Source of the DNA: Nostoc sp. TCL240-02
Lineage (GTDB): Bacteria; Cyanobacteriota; Cyanobacteriia; Cyanobacteriales; Nostocaceae
Length of the DNA stretch: 64,000 bases
Direction: 5' to 3'
Assembly (NCBI RefSeq): GCF_013343235.1
Contig: NZ_CP040094.1
Coordinates: 3,596,501 to 3,660,500, forward strand
Shown: one piece after another, positions 8,577-18,202 of the stretch
How positions within the stretch are numbered: position 1 is the first letter of the stretch
Layout of the letters: every line of letters starts with the position of its first letter
Program-made: the position numbers and the translations under genes
The notes under the pieces: model-generated
What the model was told of the DNA's origin: nothing
Seen by the model: the letters and a program-made list of their open reading frames with translations, nothing else
The model's database searches: none

Positions 8577-10088
8577 ATGAAAGAAGAGCTCAATATCCTA
8601 ATTCAAGCTCAATACCCTTTAATCTACCTTGTGACCTCCGAGGAAGAGCGGGCCGAGCAAGCAGTTTCCACAATCGCCCAGTTGTTGAAGCCCCAGCGTC
8701 GAGTATTTGTTTGGACAGTGACACATGGGATTGTGGAATATGGTCAACCCCGGAATGTCACCCAACATAATACTGTCTCTCCAGAGGCGGCAATTGAGTG
8801 GATTATCCGGCAGAAAGAACCGAGTATATTTATTCTTAAAGATTTACACCCCTTTATTGATGCGCCTGCAACAAATAGATCGTTACGTGATGCGATCGCT
8901 AGCTTTAAAGGTACGCAAAAGAACATCATTTTGATGTCCCCGATGCAACAAGTACCTATAGAGTTGGAAAAAGAAGTTGTTGTTATAGATTTTACACTGC
9001 CAGATATGGCAGAGTTGAATAAAGTACTGACTCAGCACGTAGACCAAAATCGTGGTCGGCGGTTGACAACAGAGGCTAGAGAAAAGCTTCTCAGAGCAGC
9101 TTTAGGTCTAACTAAAGATGAAGCTGAGAAAGTCTACCGAAAGGCGCAGGTAACAACAGGGCGTTTGACGGAAGATGAGGTAGATATCGTTTTATCTGAG
9201 AAAAAGCAACTAATTCGGCGCAATGGTATCTTAGAATACATTGAAGAAGATGAAACCATTGATGCTGTAGGTGGCTTAGAAGAGTTAAAAAGATGGCTAA
9301 AACAACGCTCTAATGCTTTCACAGAAAGAGCGAGAGAGTATGGTTTGCCTCAGCCAAAGGGGATGTTAATTCTCGGAGTTCCCGGTTGCGGTAAGTCACT
9401 AATTGCCAAAACGACTTCCCGGTTGTGGGGTTTACCACTGCTGCGGTTGGATATGGGCCGAGTCTACGACGGCTCAATGGTGGGACGAAGTGAAGCAAAT
9501 CTACGGAACGCCCTGAAAACAGCAGAATCTATTTCCCCAGCGATTTTGTTTATCGATGAATTGGATAAATCCTTTGCTGGTAGTGGAGGTTCTTCTGATT
9601 CTGATGGGGGGACTTCAAGCAGAATCTTCGGCTCTTTCCTCACATGGATGCAAGATAAGAAGTCACCAGTGTTCGTGATGGCAACTGCCAACAGAGTAGA
9701 ACGCTTACCTGGCGAGTTCTTGAGGAAAGGACGCTTTGATGAAATTTTCTTTGTCGATCTGCCAACACCAGAAGAACGGCAACACATTTTTAATATTCAT
9801 CTGACCAAACGCCGTGAAGACATCTCTCGATTCGATCTTGAGCAACTAGCCAAGATGTCTGATGGTTTTTCTGGAGCAGAAGTTGAGCAAGCGATCGTTG
9901 CGGCAATGTATGAAGCTTTTGCCCAAGATCGGGAGTTCACCCAACTAGATATTATTGCTGCACTGAAGGCAACATTGCCGCTGTCTCGAACGATGCAAGA
10001 ACAAGTAACGGCTCTGAGAGATTGGGCCAGACAGCGCGCACGCCCCGCAGCATCCTCCGTAGCTGAATATCAGCGAATGGAGTTTTAA
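8577..10088 (+). CDS. ycf46: Ycf46-like AAA+ ATPase
   Basis: A 503-residue protein. The N-terminal 215 residues are a Ycf46-type domain (begins KEELNILIQAQYPLIYLVT). The AAA+ module follows: VGGLEELKRWL at about 231-241, Walker A GVPGCGKS at 267-274, Walker B LFIDE at 324-328, a sensor-1 MATANR and FLRKGRFDE with arginine-finger candidates near 383-386. Ycf46 is conserved in plastids and cyanobacteria. The Synechocystis relative slr0374 lies in a stress-responsive operon, and links to CO2 use have been reported for the family. Substrate unknown; cytoplasmic. Start is the ATG at 8577, 96 bases after the RHH-like gene. Confidence 0.85.
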   Translation: MKEELNILIQAQYPLIYLVTSEEERAEQAVSTIAQLLKPQRRVFVWTVTHGIVEYGQPRNVTQHNTVSPEAAIEWIIRQKEPSIFILKDLHPFIDAPATNRSLRDAIASFKGTQKNIILMSPMQQVPIELEKEVVVIDFTLPDMAELNKVLTQHVDQNRGRRLTTEAREKLLRAALGLTKDEAEKVYRKAQVTTGRLTEDEVDIVLSEKKQLIRRNGILEYIEEDETIDAVGGLEELKRWLKQRSNAFTERAREYGLPQPKGMLILGVPGCGKSLIAKTTSRLWGLPLLRLDMGRVYDGSMVGRSEANLRNALKTAESISPAILFIDELDKSFAGSGGSSDSDGGTSSRIFGSFLTWMQDKKSPVFVMATANRVERLPGEFLRKGRFDEIFFVDLPTPEERQHIFNIHLTKRREDISRFDLEQLAKMSDGFSGAEVEQAIVAAMYEAFAQDREFTQLDIIAALKATLPLSRTMQEQVTALRDWARQRARPAASSVAEYQRMEF

Positions 10089-10230
10089 AAGCTTTCCTCT
10101 GCCATCCCAGGGGGAAAGGCTAGCTGAAAATGCTAGCAGTTATAAGAAAAAGCCGCATCCTGCTAAGAGCGGCTTCGCCCGAAACAAACCGTTGTCGTTT
10201 TTCTCAATCTTCTCATTGGAGGAAACCCAA

Positions 10231-10581
10231 ATGTCTCACTTTAGCACCCTGCGTACCAAGATCACCGATGCCGAAATCCTCAAAGCTTCTTTGCGCGACC
10301 TCGGTATCAGCGTAAAGACTGAAGCTGATGTCCGTGGTTATAACGGTCAGCGCGTCCGTTCTGACATCGTTGCTATGTTAGATGGCGAATATGACCTCGG
10401 CTGGTCTCGCAACAGCGATGGTTCTTTTGACCTAATCGCTGACCTGTGGGGCGTTGCTAAGAAGCACAACCAAACTGAGTTGATCAACTCAATCAACCAA
10501 AAGTATGCTGTTAACAAAACTTTGGCTGAAGTAAAACAGCGCGGTTTGCAAAACGCCAATGTGAAGTTGGTACTGCAATAA
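10231..10581 (+). CDS. ycf35: Ycf35-like DUF1257 protein
   Basis: A 116-residue protein starting MSHFSTLRTKITDAEILKAS, with DVRGYNGQRVRSDIV and YDLGWSRNSDGSFDLIADLW, all typical of DUF1257/Ycf35 proteins of cyanobacteria and red-algal plastids. The ATG at 10231 is chosen over an in-frame upstream codon because it matches the family start and follows TTGGAGGAAACC. It lies 140 bases after the Ycf46-like gene and is followed by a strong terminator, so it probably ends that transcription unit. Function not established. Confidence 0.85.
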   Translation: MSHFSTLRTKITDAEILKASLRDLGISVKTEADVRGYNGQRVRSDIVAMLDGEYDLGWSRNSDGSFDLIADLWGVAKKHNQTELINSINQKYAVNKTLAEVKQRGLQNANVKLVLQ

Positions 10582-10648
10582 CAATTTCTCTGCGCGTTCC
10601 CAAAGCTGCACGGGTTAACCATATAAATAGCGGTTAGCCCGCTTTTTT

Positions 10649-10690
10649 ATCGGGACTGAGATTCATTTCTCAGTCCCGATTTTTATAAAA
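10649..10690 (+). terminator. Rho-independent terminator after the Ycf35-like gene
   Basis: A perfect 12-bp stem, ATCGGGACTGAG at 10649-10660 paired with CTCAGTCCCGAT at 10669-10680, with an 8-base loop, followed by TTTTATAAAATTTTAT. It ends transcription from the 8.1-10.6 kb operon and separates it from the convergent gene at 10710. Confidence 0.85.
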
Positions 10691-10709
10691 TTTTATCCTT
10701 CAGTCGCAC

Positions 10710-12155
10710 TCAGCTAAACATAAATAAGTCTAGCTCATCTACATTGTGAATAATATTGGAATCAGGAACATTATATGCCACTGCTAGTTTAATACTAGCT
10801 TGCAGCCTCAATTCTACATTTAAACTAGGGTTAAAAGCTGCTTGAGCTAAGTTACCCAATTCTTCATAAGTAGCAATAATATTAGCGACAGTAGTCTTGT
10901 AATCCTGATCAATTTGAGCAAGTAACTTTTGATAATGCTGCTCTACTTGCTTACACAGTTTTGTATTTTCTCCTAATAAATTTTTGCAGAAATCGGAAAC
11001 TATACGACCAGCAATTGAACCAATAACCGCACCAATAACAGGAACAGGTATCAATGCTTGTCCTATAGCTGCTCCAGTCGCCACTATTGCAGAATCTGCA
11101 CAAGCAAAGAAACTCAGTTCTACAAATTCTTCTGAAGAAATTTCTCCGCGATTCCAACTTTTGACTAAACTGGCAACTTCCATACCAGCACTGACAAATG
11201 CACCAGCTAAAGGAGCGGACATTTGGGCGAAATTAGTTAACCCATAAATTGCCGTCGCTGATATACTACTAAGTGTTGCACCTGTAGCTGTATCTATACC
11301 AATTTCTTTCCAATCTTCAAGTGTTAATTCACCTTTAAAAACATTTTTTCCTTCCTTATATTTTCCATAAATTTTAGTAGCAAATCTAATATTACCTCCT
11401 ACAACTGCACCTTTAACGGCAACCCGACCAAAATCAGCTATGTTAGGTTGAGCTTCAGTACGTATTCTGTCTTTAATTTCTGCGTTATCTCTCTTTAATG
11501 CTTTCTCATGGTGAGCTAGTGTATCATCGACTTTACCTATTTGTACATCTGAATAATTAGATAATCCTGGTCTAACAGTTTGGCTAAATGGATGACCAGA
11601 CATTTGCTCTATTTCTTGAACTTTTTCTTGTAATTTTTGAACAGTACGAGTTGTTATTCCTTCTACATTTTCACCATTCAAAATATTTTGAATAATCTCA
11701 TACTGGTCTTTAGGTATATGGTAAAAAGACCCATCTCTTCCAAAATTATCATATTTTTTCATGTGGTCGAGAACATGATCCAGAGTATTTCCCGTACCAT
11801 TGATAAATTTAGACTGTACCTGAACCCCGTTAATTAAATAATCTTCTGGTGCTGTTCTTCCAACTCCCTCAAATGTGGCGTTAGGAGTCGAAGAATTCAA
11901 GAGTGATTTAGCATTACGAATACCAACTTCTACTTGTTCAGCTATTTCACCATGTTTTGTGCTTGTATTTCCCAAAATATTTTCAGGAGTAGCTAAAAAA
12001 TCACGGACTTTATCAACCTCTTGAATAGCTGCAAAAAAGGCTTGATCTTGTTTACTGAGTTCCGCAGCTAGTTGTTCTGCTTGATACAAATTATCTTCTG
12101 CTACAATTGCAGCAATAAATTGATTTGTCTGATGTAGATTTTCCAATTTATCCAT
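10710..12155 (-). CDS. Unrecognised protein: nuclease-like N-terminus, Gly/Ala-rich membrane-like C-terminal half
   Basis: 481 residues; I cannot assign a named family. Residues 1-60 are helical. Residues 64-160 look like a small nuclease fold: TKHGEIAEQ with Glu70/Glu73, then EDYLINGVQVQSK with Asp105 and Gln114-x-Lys116, a spacing compatible with a PD-(D/E)xK site in its Q-x-K form, then YHIPKDQYE. Residues 160-270 are charged and helical. Residues 285-385 are rich in Gly, Ala and Val, including LIPVPVIGAVIGSIAGRIV, which could insert into a membrane. A helical tail follows. The gene lies 91 bases after 12247-13107 on the same strand, probably as a two-gene unit with a hairpin between. The catalytic reading is inference. 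Confidence 0.6.
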   Translation of the reverse strand: MDKLENLHQTNQFIAAIVAEDNLYQAEQLAAELSKQDQAFFAAIQEVDKVRDFLATPENILGNTSTKHGEIAEQVEVGIRNAKSLLNSSTPNATFEGVGRTAPEDYLINGVQVQSKFINGTGNTLDHVLDHMKKYDNFGRDGSFYHIPKDQYEIIQNILNGENVEGITTRTVQKLQEKVQEIEQMSGHPFSQTVRPGLSNYSDVQIGKVDDTLAHHEKALKRDNAEIKDRIRTEAQPNIADFGRVAVKGAVVGGNIRFATKIYGKYKEGKNVFKGELTLEDWKEIGIDTATGATLSSISATAIYGLTNFAQMSAPLAGAFVSAGMEVASLVKSWNRGEISSEEFVELSFFACADSAIVATGAAIGQALIPVPVIGAVIGSIAGRIVSDFCKNLLGENTKLCKQVEQHYQKLLAQIDQDYKTTVANIIATYEELGNLAQAAFNPSLNVELRLQASIKLAVAYNVPDSNIIHNVDELDLFMFS

Positions 12156-12194
12156 ATACCAAACTTTTGATTTGTTGAAACCAGCAAAATAATT

Positions 12195-12224
12195 GAGCTA
12201 CCAACGAAACAAGGTTAGTAGCTC
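12195..12224 (-). promoter_or_regulatory. Stem-loop between the two unrecognised genes
   Basis: GAGCTACCAAC (12195-12205) pairs with GTTAGTAGCTC (12214-12224), 10 of 11 positions matching, loop of 8. On the minus strand it is followed by AATTATTTTG, a poor T-run. It may attenuate or process the transcript between the genes rather than end it fully. Confidence 0.4.
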
Positions 12225-12246
12225 ACTATAAACTTACAAATTATTT

Positions 12247-13107
12247 CTACAGTTTGAGGTTTACTGTTTTTTTGAGTGACTGACTCAGCGCATGGATAGA
12301 ATTAATTAAAACTCCTAGTCTTTCTTTGAAAGGCTGACTGAATCCTGGGTAATCTTTAGGAGCATTCTTTTGGAAGTATTGGATTTCGCTAGAAATGAGA
12401 TCAGCTAATCTGATCGTTTCCTTCTCAATAAGTTCTACTTCTTGTTTTGATGCATTGACTTTAGGTATCAAACCTTCAATTTCAAAGGCGCGGCTATTGG
12501 CTTCTTTGCCAATTTTCTTATTTTCATGCTCTAAAAACAATCCACTACTAGCTAAAGCTGCACCTCCAATAGCCCAGCCAACAGGCCCAGCCATTGCTAA
12601 TAATGCACTTCCACCTGCCATGCCAGTACCTCCAATAGTAGTAAGCGCACCACCACCTAAAAAGGCTAAAGCAGCATTAGTAGCCGCGGCACCAGAAAGA
12701 GAAGATATTGCCACACCTGTTGACGCTGTGCCGAAAGTGGTTGCAAACGCCATTGCAGCTGTTGGGCCAAGAAAGGCAACTCCTGCTCCAGCGACTAATC
12801 CAGCACCAGCAGTAGAACCTGCTACGAAGTTTTTGTTGGTGTTTGCATCAATTAGCTCCCAGTCTTTACCTGTAATTTCTTTCAGTTGAAATTTAAGTTC
12901 AGCAATAACTTTGCTAAATTCTTTTGGTGAATTTGCCAGTGTGTTTATGTAACTTTCACAAAGTTTAATAGTCTCAACCCCACGCTTGACTCGCTTTTGA
13001 TAAAGACTTGCAGCTGCATCTTGTAAACACTTACAGACGTTTTCGTATTTATCTACTGCACTGCGTAGTCTCTGTTGAGCCTCTTTCCTGTATGTTTCTT
13101 TAAACAT
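12247..13107 (-). CDS. Unrecognised coiled-coil protein with a central Gly/Ala-rich hydrophobic region
   Basis: 286 residues from the ATG at 13107, which follows a strong GAGGAATCA ribosome site; a longer version from a TTG codon at 13158 is less likely. Residues 1-95 are charged and helical (KETYRKEAQQRLRSAVDKYE). Residues 95-195 are almost entirely Gly, Ala, Ser and Thr with hydrophobics, for example VAGSTAGAGLVAGAGVAFLG, in several possible short membrane segments. Residues 195-286 are again helical. The helix-hydrophobic-helix layout resembles pore-forming or membrane-remodelling proteins, though no named family is recognised. It is the first gene of a likely pair with 10710-12155, which shares the Gly/Ala-rich feature. 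Confidence 0.6.
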   Translation of the reverse strand: MFKETYRKEAQQRLRSAVDKYENVCKCLQDAAASLYQKRVKRGVETIKLCESYINTLANSPKEFSKVIAELKFQLKEITGKDWELIDANTNKNFVAGSTAGAGLVAGAGVAFLGPTAAMAFATTFGTASTGVAISSLSGAAATNAALAFLGGGALTTIGGTGMAGGSALLAMAGPVGWAIGGAALASSGLFLEHENKKIGKEANSRAFEIEGLIPKVNASKQEVELIEKETIRLADLISSEIQYFQKNAPKDYPGFSQPFKERLGVLINSIHALSQSLKKTVNLKL

Positions 13108-13748
13108 TGATTCCTCAAAAAATAAAAATAAGTGGTTGGCTTCAGATGAGCCGTTCAATACAATATATTCAAAATATGATTAAAATTATAATTGTACAAA
13201 CACTGAAATTATCTTTTAAAAATATTTTATTATTATGGTATGAGCATTAAACTATTTTAGTTTAAAGTACAAAATATACTTTATTAAGTTAATAGTAAAA
13301 AATTAAAAGTTTTGATTAATACTAACTGTTTAAATTTGTTGATGAAATTAAATTAATATAAACTACATAGTTAAATTCGGTAATATTACTGTGATTACCA
13401 AAAACTTATATACTTTTTAAAATTTTGAATTCATTCTCTACCAAACCTGACTTAAATCCAAAACAAAACCAGGTAGTAAAGGTTCACCGTCAAGGGTTTT
13501 AGGATTATCTAATTCCTCAATCGCAGTATTAGGACGATAAATAAAAACTTGGCGTTGTTTTCTATCAATTAACCAACCAAGTTGCGTGCCATTATCAATA
13601 TACTCTTGCATCTTATCTTGCATAATTCGTAAGTTATCGGTCTTTGAACCCAATTCAATCACAAACTCAGGACAAATCGGTGCAAACTTTTTTCGCAGTT
13701 CCACTGGTATGGCTTCCCAGCGATCGCGTTTTATCTACGCTGTATCAG

Positions 13749-13779
13749 GCGATGTCTACGACGGGCTACGCCTACGCAC
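13749..13779 (+). repeat. 31-bp dispersed repeat (copy A)
   Basis: Begins GCGATGTCTACG and ends GGGCTACGCCTACGCAC. It is an exact inverted copy of 13995-14025 and a 28/31 match to 15180-15210. In the Uma2 frame it supplies the premature TAG. It resembles the small dispersed repeats described in Nostoc genomes. Confidence 0.8.
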
Positions 13780-13994
13780 TGCACCATTAGGTAAAGTAAA
13801 CCCACCACTGGAACCAAACCCCACACCTGTACCATCTTGCTTTGTCCACAACCACAACTGACTAACTAAGTTAAAGTTGCGTTCATCAGTTTCGGAACCA
13901 GTAGGGGGCATAATCACTAATTCTCCCATAGCATTACGTTCAATGCGAAAATCGCGGTTTAGCTGACAAAATTCATAAAACTGGTCTTCGGTTA

Positions 13995-14025
13995 GTGCGT
14001 AGGCGTAGCCCGTCGTAGACATCGC
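13995..14025 (-). repeat. 31-bp dispersed repeat (copy B)
   Basis: Exact reverse complement of copy A at 13749-13779. Here the Uma2 frame reads through it as MSTTGYAYA, an N-terminal peptide insert without a stop. Two identical copies in opposite orientation in one gene indicate recent insertions. Confidence 0.8.
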
Positions 14026-14318
14026 AGGTTGCAATTGCAAAACCATTGGTATAATCTCTGTGGCTACAGGTAAGTTGGTGGTCATAATTGCTTTGTGGCT
14101 ACTTCACCTGCTTTAACTATAATCTTTTGACAATCTCCGGTTAAATTAGGGTTAACTCATGAAGATTAGAATTATTGCTAGTGGAAAGAAGACAACGCTT
14201 AGGTGGACAGCAAGCTTCAAGTTTGAATTAAACGTAATGAACATATCATTGCAATCAACTTGCTTAATTCACCGCATCTCAGTACAGTAAAATCACAAGC
14301 AGTTTCAAGGTCATAAAA

Positions 14319-15065
14319 ATGACGACTGAAAAAAGGATTGCTGTGGTAACAGGCAGCAATCGAGGGCTAGGATATGCTATTTCCCGTCTATTATCCAAAA
14401 TTGGCAACCGCGTAATTCTGACGAGTCGAAATGAAACAGATGGTCTTGCTGCTAAAGGACAGCTTACCAATGAAGGGCTTGATGTTGACTATCACACCCT
14501 GGATGTAACGAATGATGCAAGTGTGCAACAGTTTACTGAGTGGCTACGTGAAACTTACGGCAAAGTAGATATTCTGGTCAATAATGCAGGCGTAAATCCC
14601 ACAACTAAGCCGGAAGAATCCAGCTTACTAACTGTGCAACTGGAAACGATGCGATCGACCTTTGAAACTAATGTTCTAGCAGTACTCAGAATTTCTCAAG
14701 CATTAATTCCGTTGATGAAGGTGCAAAATTACGGCCGCATTGTCAATATCTCAACGGAAATGGCATCTCTAACATCAGTTCCCACTGACTACTACCCTTT
14801 AGCGCCATCCTATCGACTCTCGAAGGTGGGAGTAAATGGACTAACTGTGCTTCTCGCCAAGGAGCTCCAAGGTACTAATATTCTCGTAAATGCCTATTCT
14901 CCGGGTTGGATGAAGACAGATATGGGGGGAGATAATGCCCCATTTACGGCAGAAGAAGGAGCTGAAACTGCTGTCTATTTGGCAACACTTCCCGATGGAG
15001 GAGCGCAAGGACTGTTGTTTGCAGAGATGCGAAAGTTTGGTGGCCCTATTCAATTACAATGGTAG
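14319..15065 (+). CDS. Short-chain dehydrogenase/reductase (SDR)
   Basis: A 248-residue classical SDR. The Rossmann motif TGSNRGLG is at residues 12-19, NNAG at about 89-92, a Ser in the VNISTEMAS segment and Tyr-x-x-x-Lys in SYRLSK near 167-172; the segment SPGWMKTDMGG follows. It should bind NAD(P)H and reduce or oxidise a carbonyl or alcohol in the cytoplasm. Arg in SNRG suggests NADP preference. The stop is only 6 bases before the SMP-30-like gene, so the two form an operon. Substrate unknown. Confidence 0.85.
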   Translation: MTTEKRIAVVTGSNRGLGYAISRLLSKIGNRVILTSRNETDGLAAKGQLTNEGLDVDYHTLDVTNDASVQQFTEWLRETYGKVDILVNNAGVNPTTKPEESSLLTVQLETMRSTFETNVLAVLRISQALIPLMKVQNYGRIVNISTEMASLTSVPTDYYPLAPSYRLSKVGVNGLTVLLAKELQGTNILVNAYSPGWMKTDMGGDNAPFTAEEGAETAVYLATLPDGGAQGLLFAEMRKFGGPIQLQW

Positions 15066-16010
<945 letters not shown>

Positions 16011-16074
16011 GAATGACTCAATCATGCTACGGTTGCAAAAACTTACGACTATTAACTTGATGGTGACATAACTA

Positions 16075-16629
16075 ATGGAGATGGAACAGGACGAGCAATT
16101 TGTAACCGTGGTTATTTCACAACTGGTCAAAGCAGAATGTGAAAACGCTTACGAGGCTTGGTTAAAAGATATTACCAGTGTTGCCAGAACCTATCTAGGG
16201 CATCTAGGAACAAACGTGATTCGTCCCCAACTTGGCGTGCGAAATGAATATGTGATCATTTTTCGGTTTGACAATTATGAAAATTTAAAGGTGTGGATGA
16301 CATCGCGCGATCGCGAATACTGGCTCAATCAAGCCCAATCTTTGGTTGAATCTGACCCTTATGTTCAACAAATCTGTGGATTAGAAGCTTGGTTTTCTAT
16401 TCCCGGCCAACCACTAAAAACCCCACCGCGCTATAAAACAGCCTTGTTGACTTGGGCTGCTGTCTTTATATTGATTAATATTTTGAGTACATTTCTAGTG
16501 CCTCTACTTCGCGGTTTACCACCTTTGATTATTTCGCTGATCGTTACCATTCTTATGGTTGTACTGTTGACCTACGTTGTCATGCCCAGAGTCAGCCGTT
16601 TGTTTAGTTGGTGGCTGTATGCTAAATAG
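16075..16629 (+). CDS. ABM-domain protein with two C-terminal membrane helices
   Basis: A 184-residue protein. Residues 8-100 form an antibiotic-biosynthesis-monooxygenase-type ferredoxin-like domain (FVTVVISQLVKAECENAYEA, later YVIIFRFDNYENLKVW). Residues 120-140 and 148-168 are hydrophobic helices, then a short basic tail. This fusion of an ABM domain to two membrane helices is common in bacteria; its substrate is unknown. It lies 64 bases after the SMP-30-like gene on the same strand and is followed by a hairpin terminator, so it may be the last gene of that operon. Confidence 0.75.
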   Translation: MEMEQDEQFVTVVISQLVKAECENAYEAWLKDITSVARTYLGHLGTNVIRPQLGVRNEYVIIFRFDNYENLKVWMTSRDREYWLNQAQSLVESDPYVQQICGLEAWFSIPGQPLKTPPRYKTALLTWAAVFILINILSTFLVPLLRGLPPLIISLIVTILMVVLLTYVVMPRVSRLFSWWLYAK

Positions 16630-16665
16630 CCAAATTACCTTTTCAATAAATAATATAAAAAGTTT

Positions 16666-16695
16666 AGGGGTGGTTTTGTAACCACCCCTTTATTC
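16666..16695 (+). terminator. Terminator after the ABM-domain gene
   Basis: AGGGGTGGTT (16666-16675) pairs perfectly with AACCACCCCT (16680-16689) around a TTGT loop, followed by TTATTCT. Strong stem, short T-run. Confidence 0.7.
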
Positions 16696-16737
16696 TCCTA
16701 ATATTTAGAATTTACTTGCAGCCCCTTAATGGGAAGT

Positions 16738-18202
16738 TATCCCTCTTCTGTCACTCTCCGAGATAAGCAAGTAGTAAATAAGTGAAATCATCCAGAAGCA
16801 AAAAAGGGTTTAAATTGGTTCATGGCACAAATTAAATGATTAAATCCTAGCAATAAATGAGAATTTGGAAAAATATCTAACCAGGGATAAATCAGCCAAA
16901 ATAGTAAAAGAGGTTGGACAATTAAACGAAGATTATTAAGAGTATTCTTCCATCCAGAATTATGATTCCATTGTTGATGATGAGAAAAATCTACACAATT
17001 AACATAACTAGTACCTATCACCTCAGTTTCAATTTGAAGAGATTGATTTAAGGCTAAAAAGGCTGGGGAATTTAGACTAATCATTGTGTAAACACAAAAA
17101 ATAATTTCCTACCATCTCTCTATATGTTGAAAATTTGTCAAGCGATAATCTGTCCAGCCGAGTTCCTGTTTACATTGTCGAAACCCATATTCTACCCAGG
17201 TTCTTAATCCATATAAATCGCCTAAAGTTTTTTTGAGATTTCCTTGAAGATTCGTCATGACAAATGAAGTGGAATTATCCGGCATTGTTTCTGGATCAGT
17301 AGTTATTTCCCAGTAAGTTATGGCTCTTTTTTTACCATAAATTATTTCTCGGATATATCTGATTTCGGATTTTTTATTACTAAATGTTCTCTCAAATTTG
17401 CACCACTTGTTAGCTCTAACGCTCTGATTAGCTGGTAGCCAGACTCCGTGATTACTTCTAATTGCTACAACATAAGCTAATTCATATTCATTGAGCTTTT
17501 TGATGAATTTGCTACTTTCACCATATAAACTATCGGCTAATACTAATTCAATATTAAACCCCTCATTTATTAATTCTGTAATAATTTCTGACGCTAACTC
17601 TATTTTGGTTTTATATTTATCTCCTGATTTGAGCGTCCCTTTCGGTTTAAATACTTTGAAACTTAATGGAAATGTTACATTTTCATAAACTCCATAAGCA
17701 TTGACTGATACTATTCCATTATCTATTTTTCCTACACTCCCTAGATATTGTCTTGCAACATAATCTGTCTTTTTACCTTTTTTCCTATCTCCAGTTTCAT
17801 CTATTACTACGGTTATCGCCTGACTATTTAATGCTTTCTTTAATTTATCTAATCTTCGGCTCTTTAATTTATTTGCTGACCAATCTGAATAGGCTATGAA
17901 ATGATGTAATGACTGTGCCGAGTTTATACTTACTACTTTGGCTATTTCTGGTAATGATTTTCTTTTTATTGGTGCAATTATCCCTAAATGTAAATATTTG
18001 AAGCATTCATAATTTCTTACTTCTTTGAACAGGTCTTTATACTCTGCACAATATTCATCTATGATCGCAACTGTTGGCTGGGCATCTCTTGCCAAATGTT
18101 TTAGGATTTGTAATTCTACATCCATTGCCCTGCTTACCTGAAGAGAGTTTTTTCTTTTAATCCTTTTATTCAGAATACTCGGAAAGTGACAGAAGAGGGA
18201 TA
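16738..18202 (-). mobile_element. IS701-family insertion sequence
   Basis: Terminal inverted repeats of 25 bases with one mismatch: TATCCCTCTTCTGTCACTC at the left (16738-) and its complement ending at 18202. They enclose a single transposase frame on the minus strand. No clear target duplication remains: the right end has been joined by the IS630 element at 18203. The transposase carries an amber codon, so the copy is probably inactive unless helped in trans. Confidence 0.85.
16788..18125 (-). pseudogene. IS701-family transposase with an in-frame amber stop
   Basis: The frame covers 446 codons from the ATG at 18125. Residues include VVIDETGDRKKGKKTDYVA, the first catalytic Asp region, ELVLADSLYGES with the second, and WVEYGFRQCKQELGWTDYR with the catalytic Glu region. 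At 17109-17111 the sequence HIERW is followed by TAG and then EIIFCVYTMISLNSPAF in the same frame; one base change would turn the stop into the expected second Trp. The final 98 codons keep family-like sequence, so the mutation is recent. A 338-residue truncated protein could still be made. Confidence 0.85.

Larger units (their letters stand above)
13438..14085 (-). pseudogene. Uma2-family endonuclease-like gene, two in-frame stops
   Basis: One continuous frame of 216 codons with family sequence throughout: LTEDQFYEFCQLNRDFRIER, LVIMPPTGSETDERN, then PICPEFVIELGS and QLGWLIDRKQRQVFIYRP. Uma2 proteins (DUF820) have a restriction-endonuclease-like fold. The frame is broken twice: a TAG at 13756-13758 inside an inserted 31-bp repeat, and a TAG at 13735-13737 where the family has Trp. 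Both parts are in the same frame, so the insertion kept the frame but brought a stop. A second copy of the repeat, inverted, is read through near the N-terminus as MSTTGYAYA. The gene is very probably non-functional. Confidence 0.8.

Noticed and set aside
12395..12889. 164-codon plus frame opposite the Gly/Ala-rich gene
   Set aside because: It mirrors the low-complexity GC-biased stretch of the minus-strand gene; Ala/Pro/Val-rich shadow with no ribosome site.
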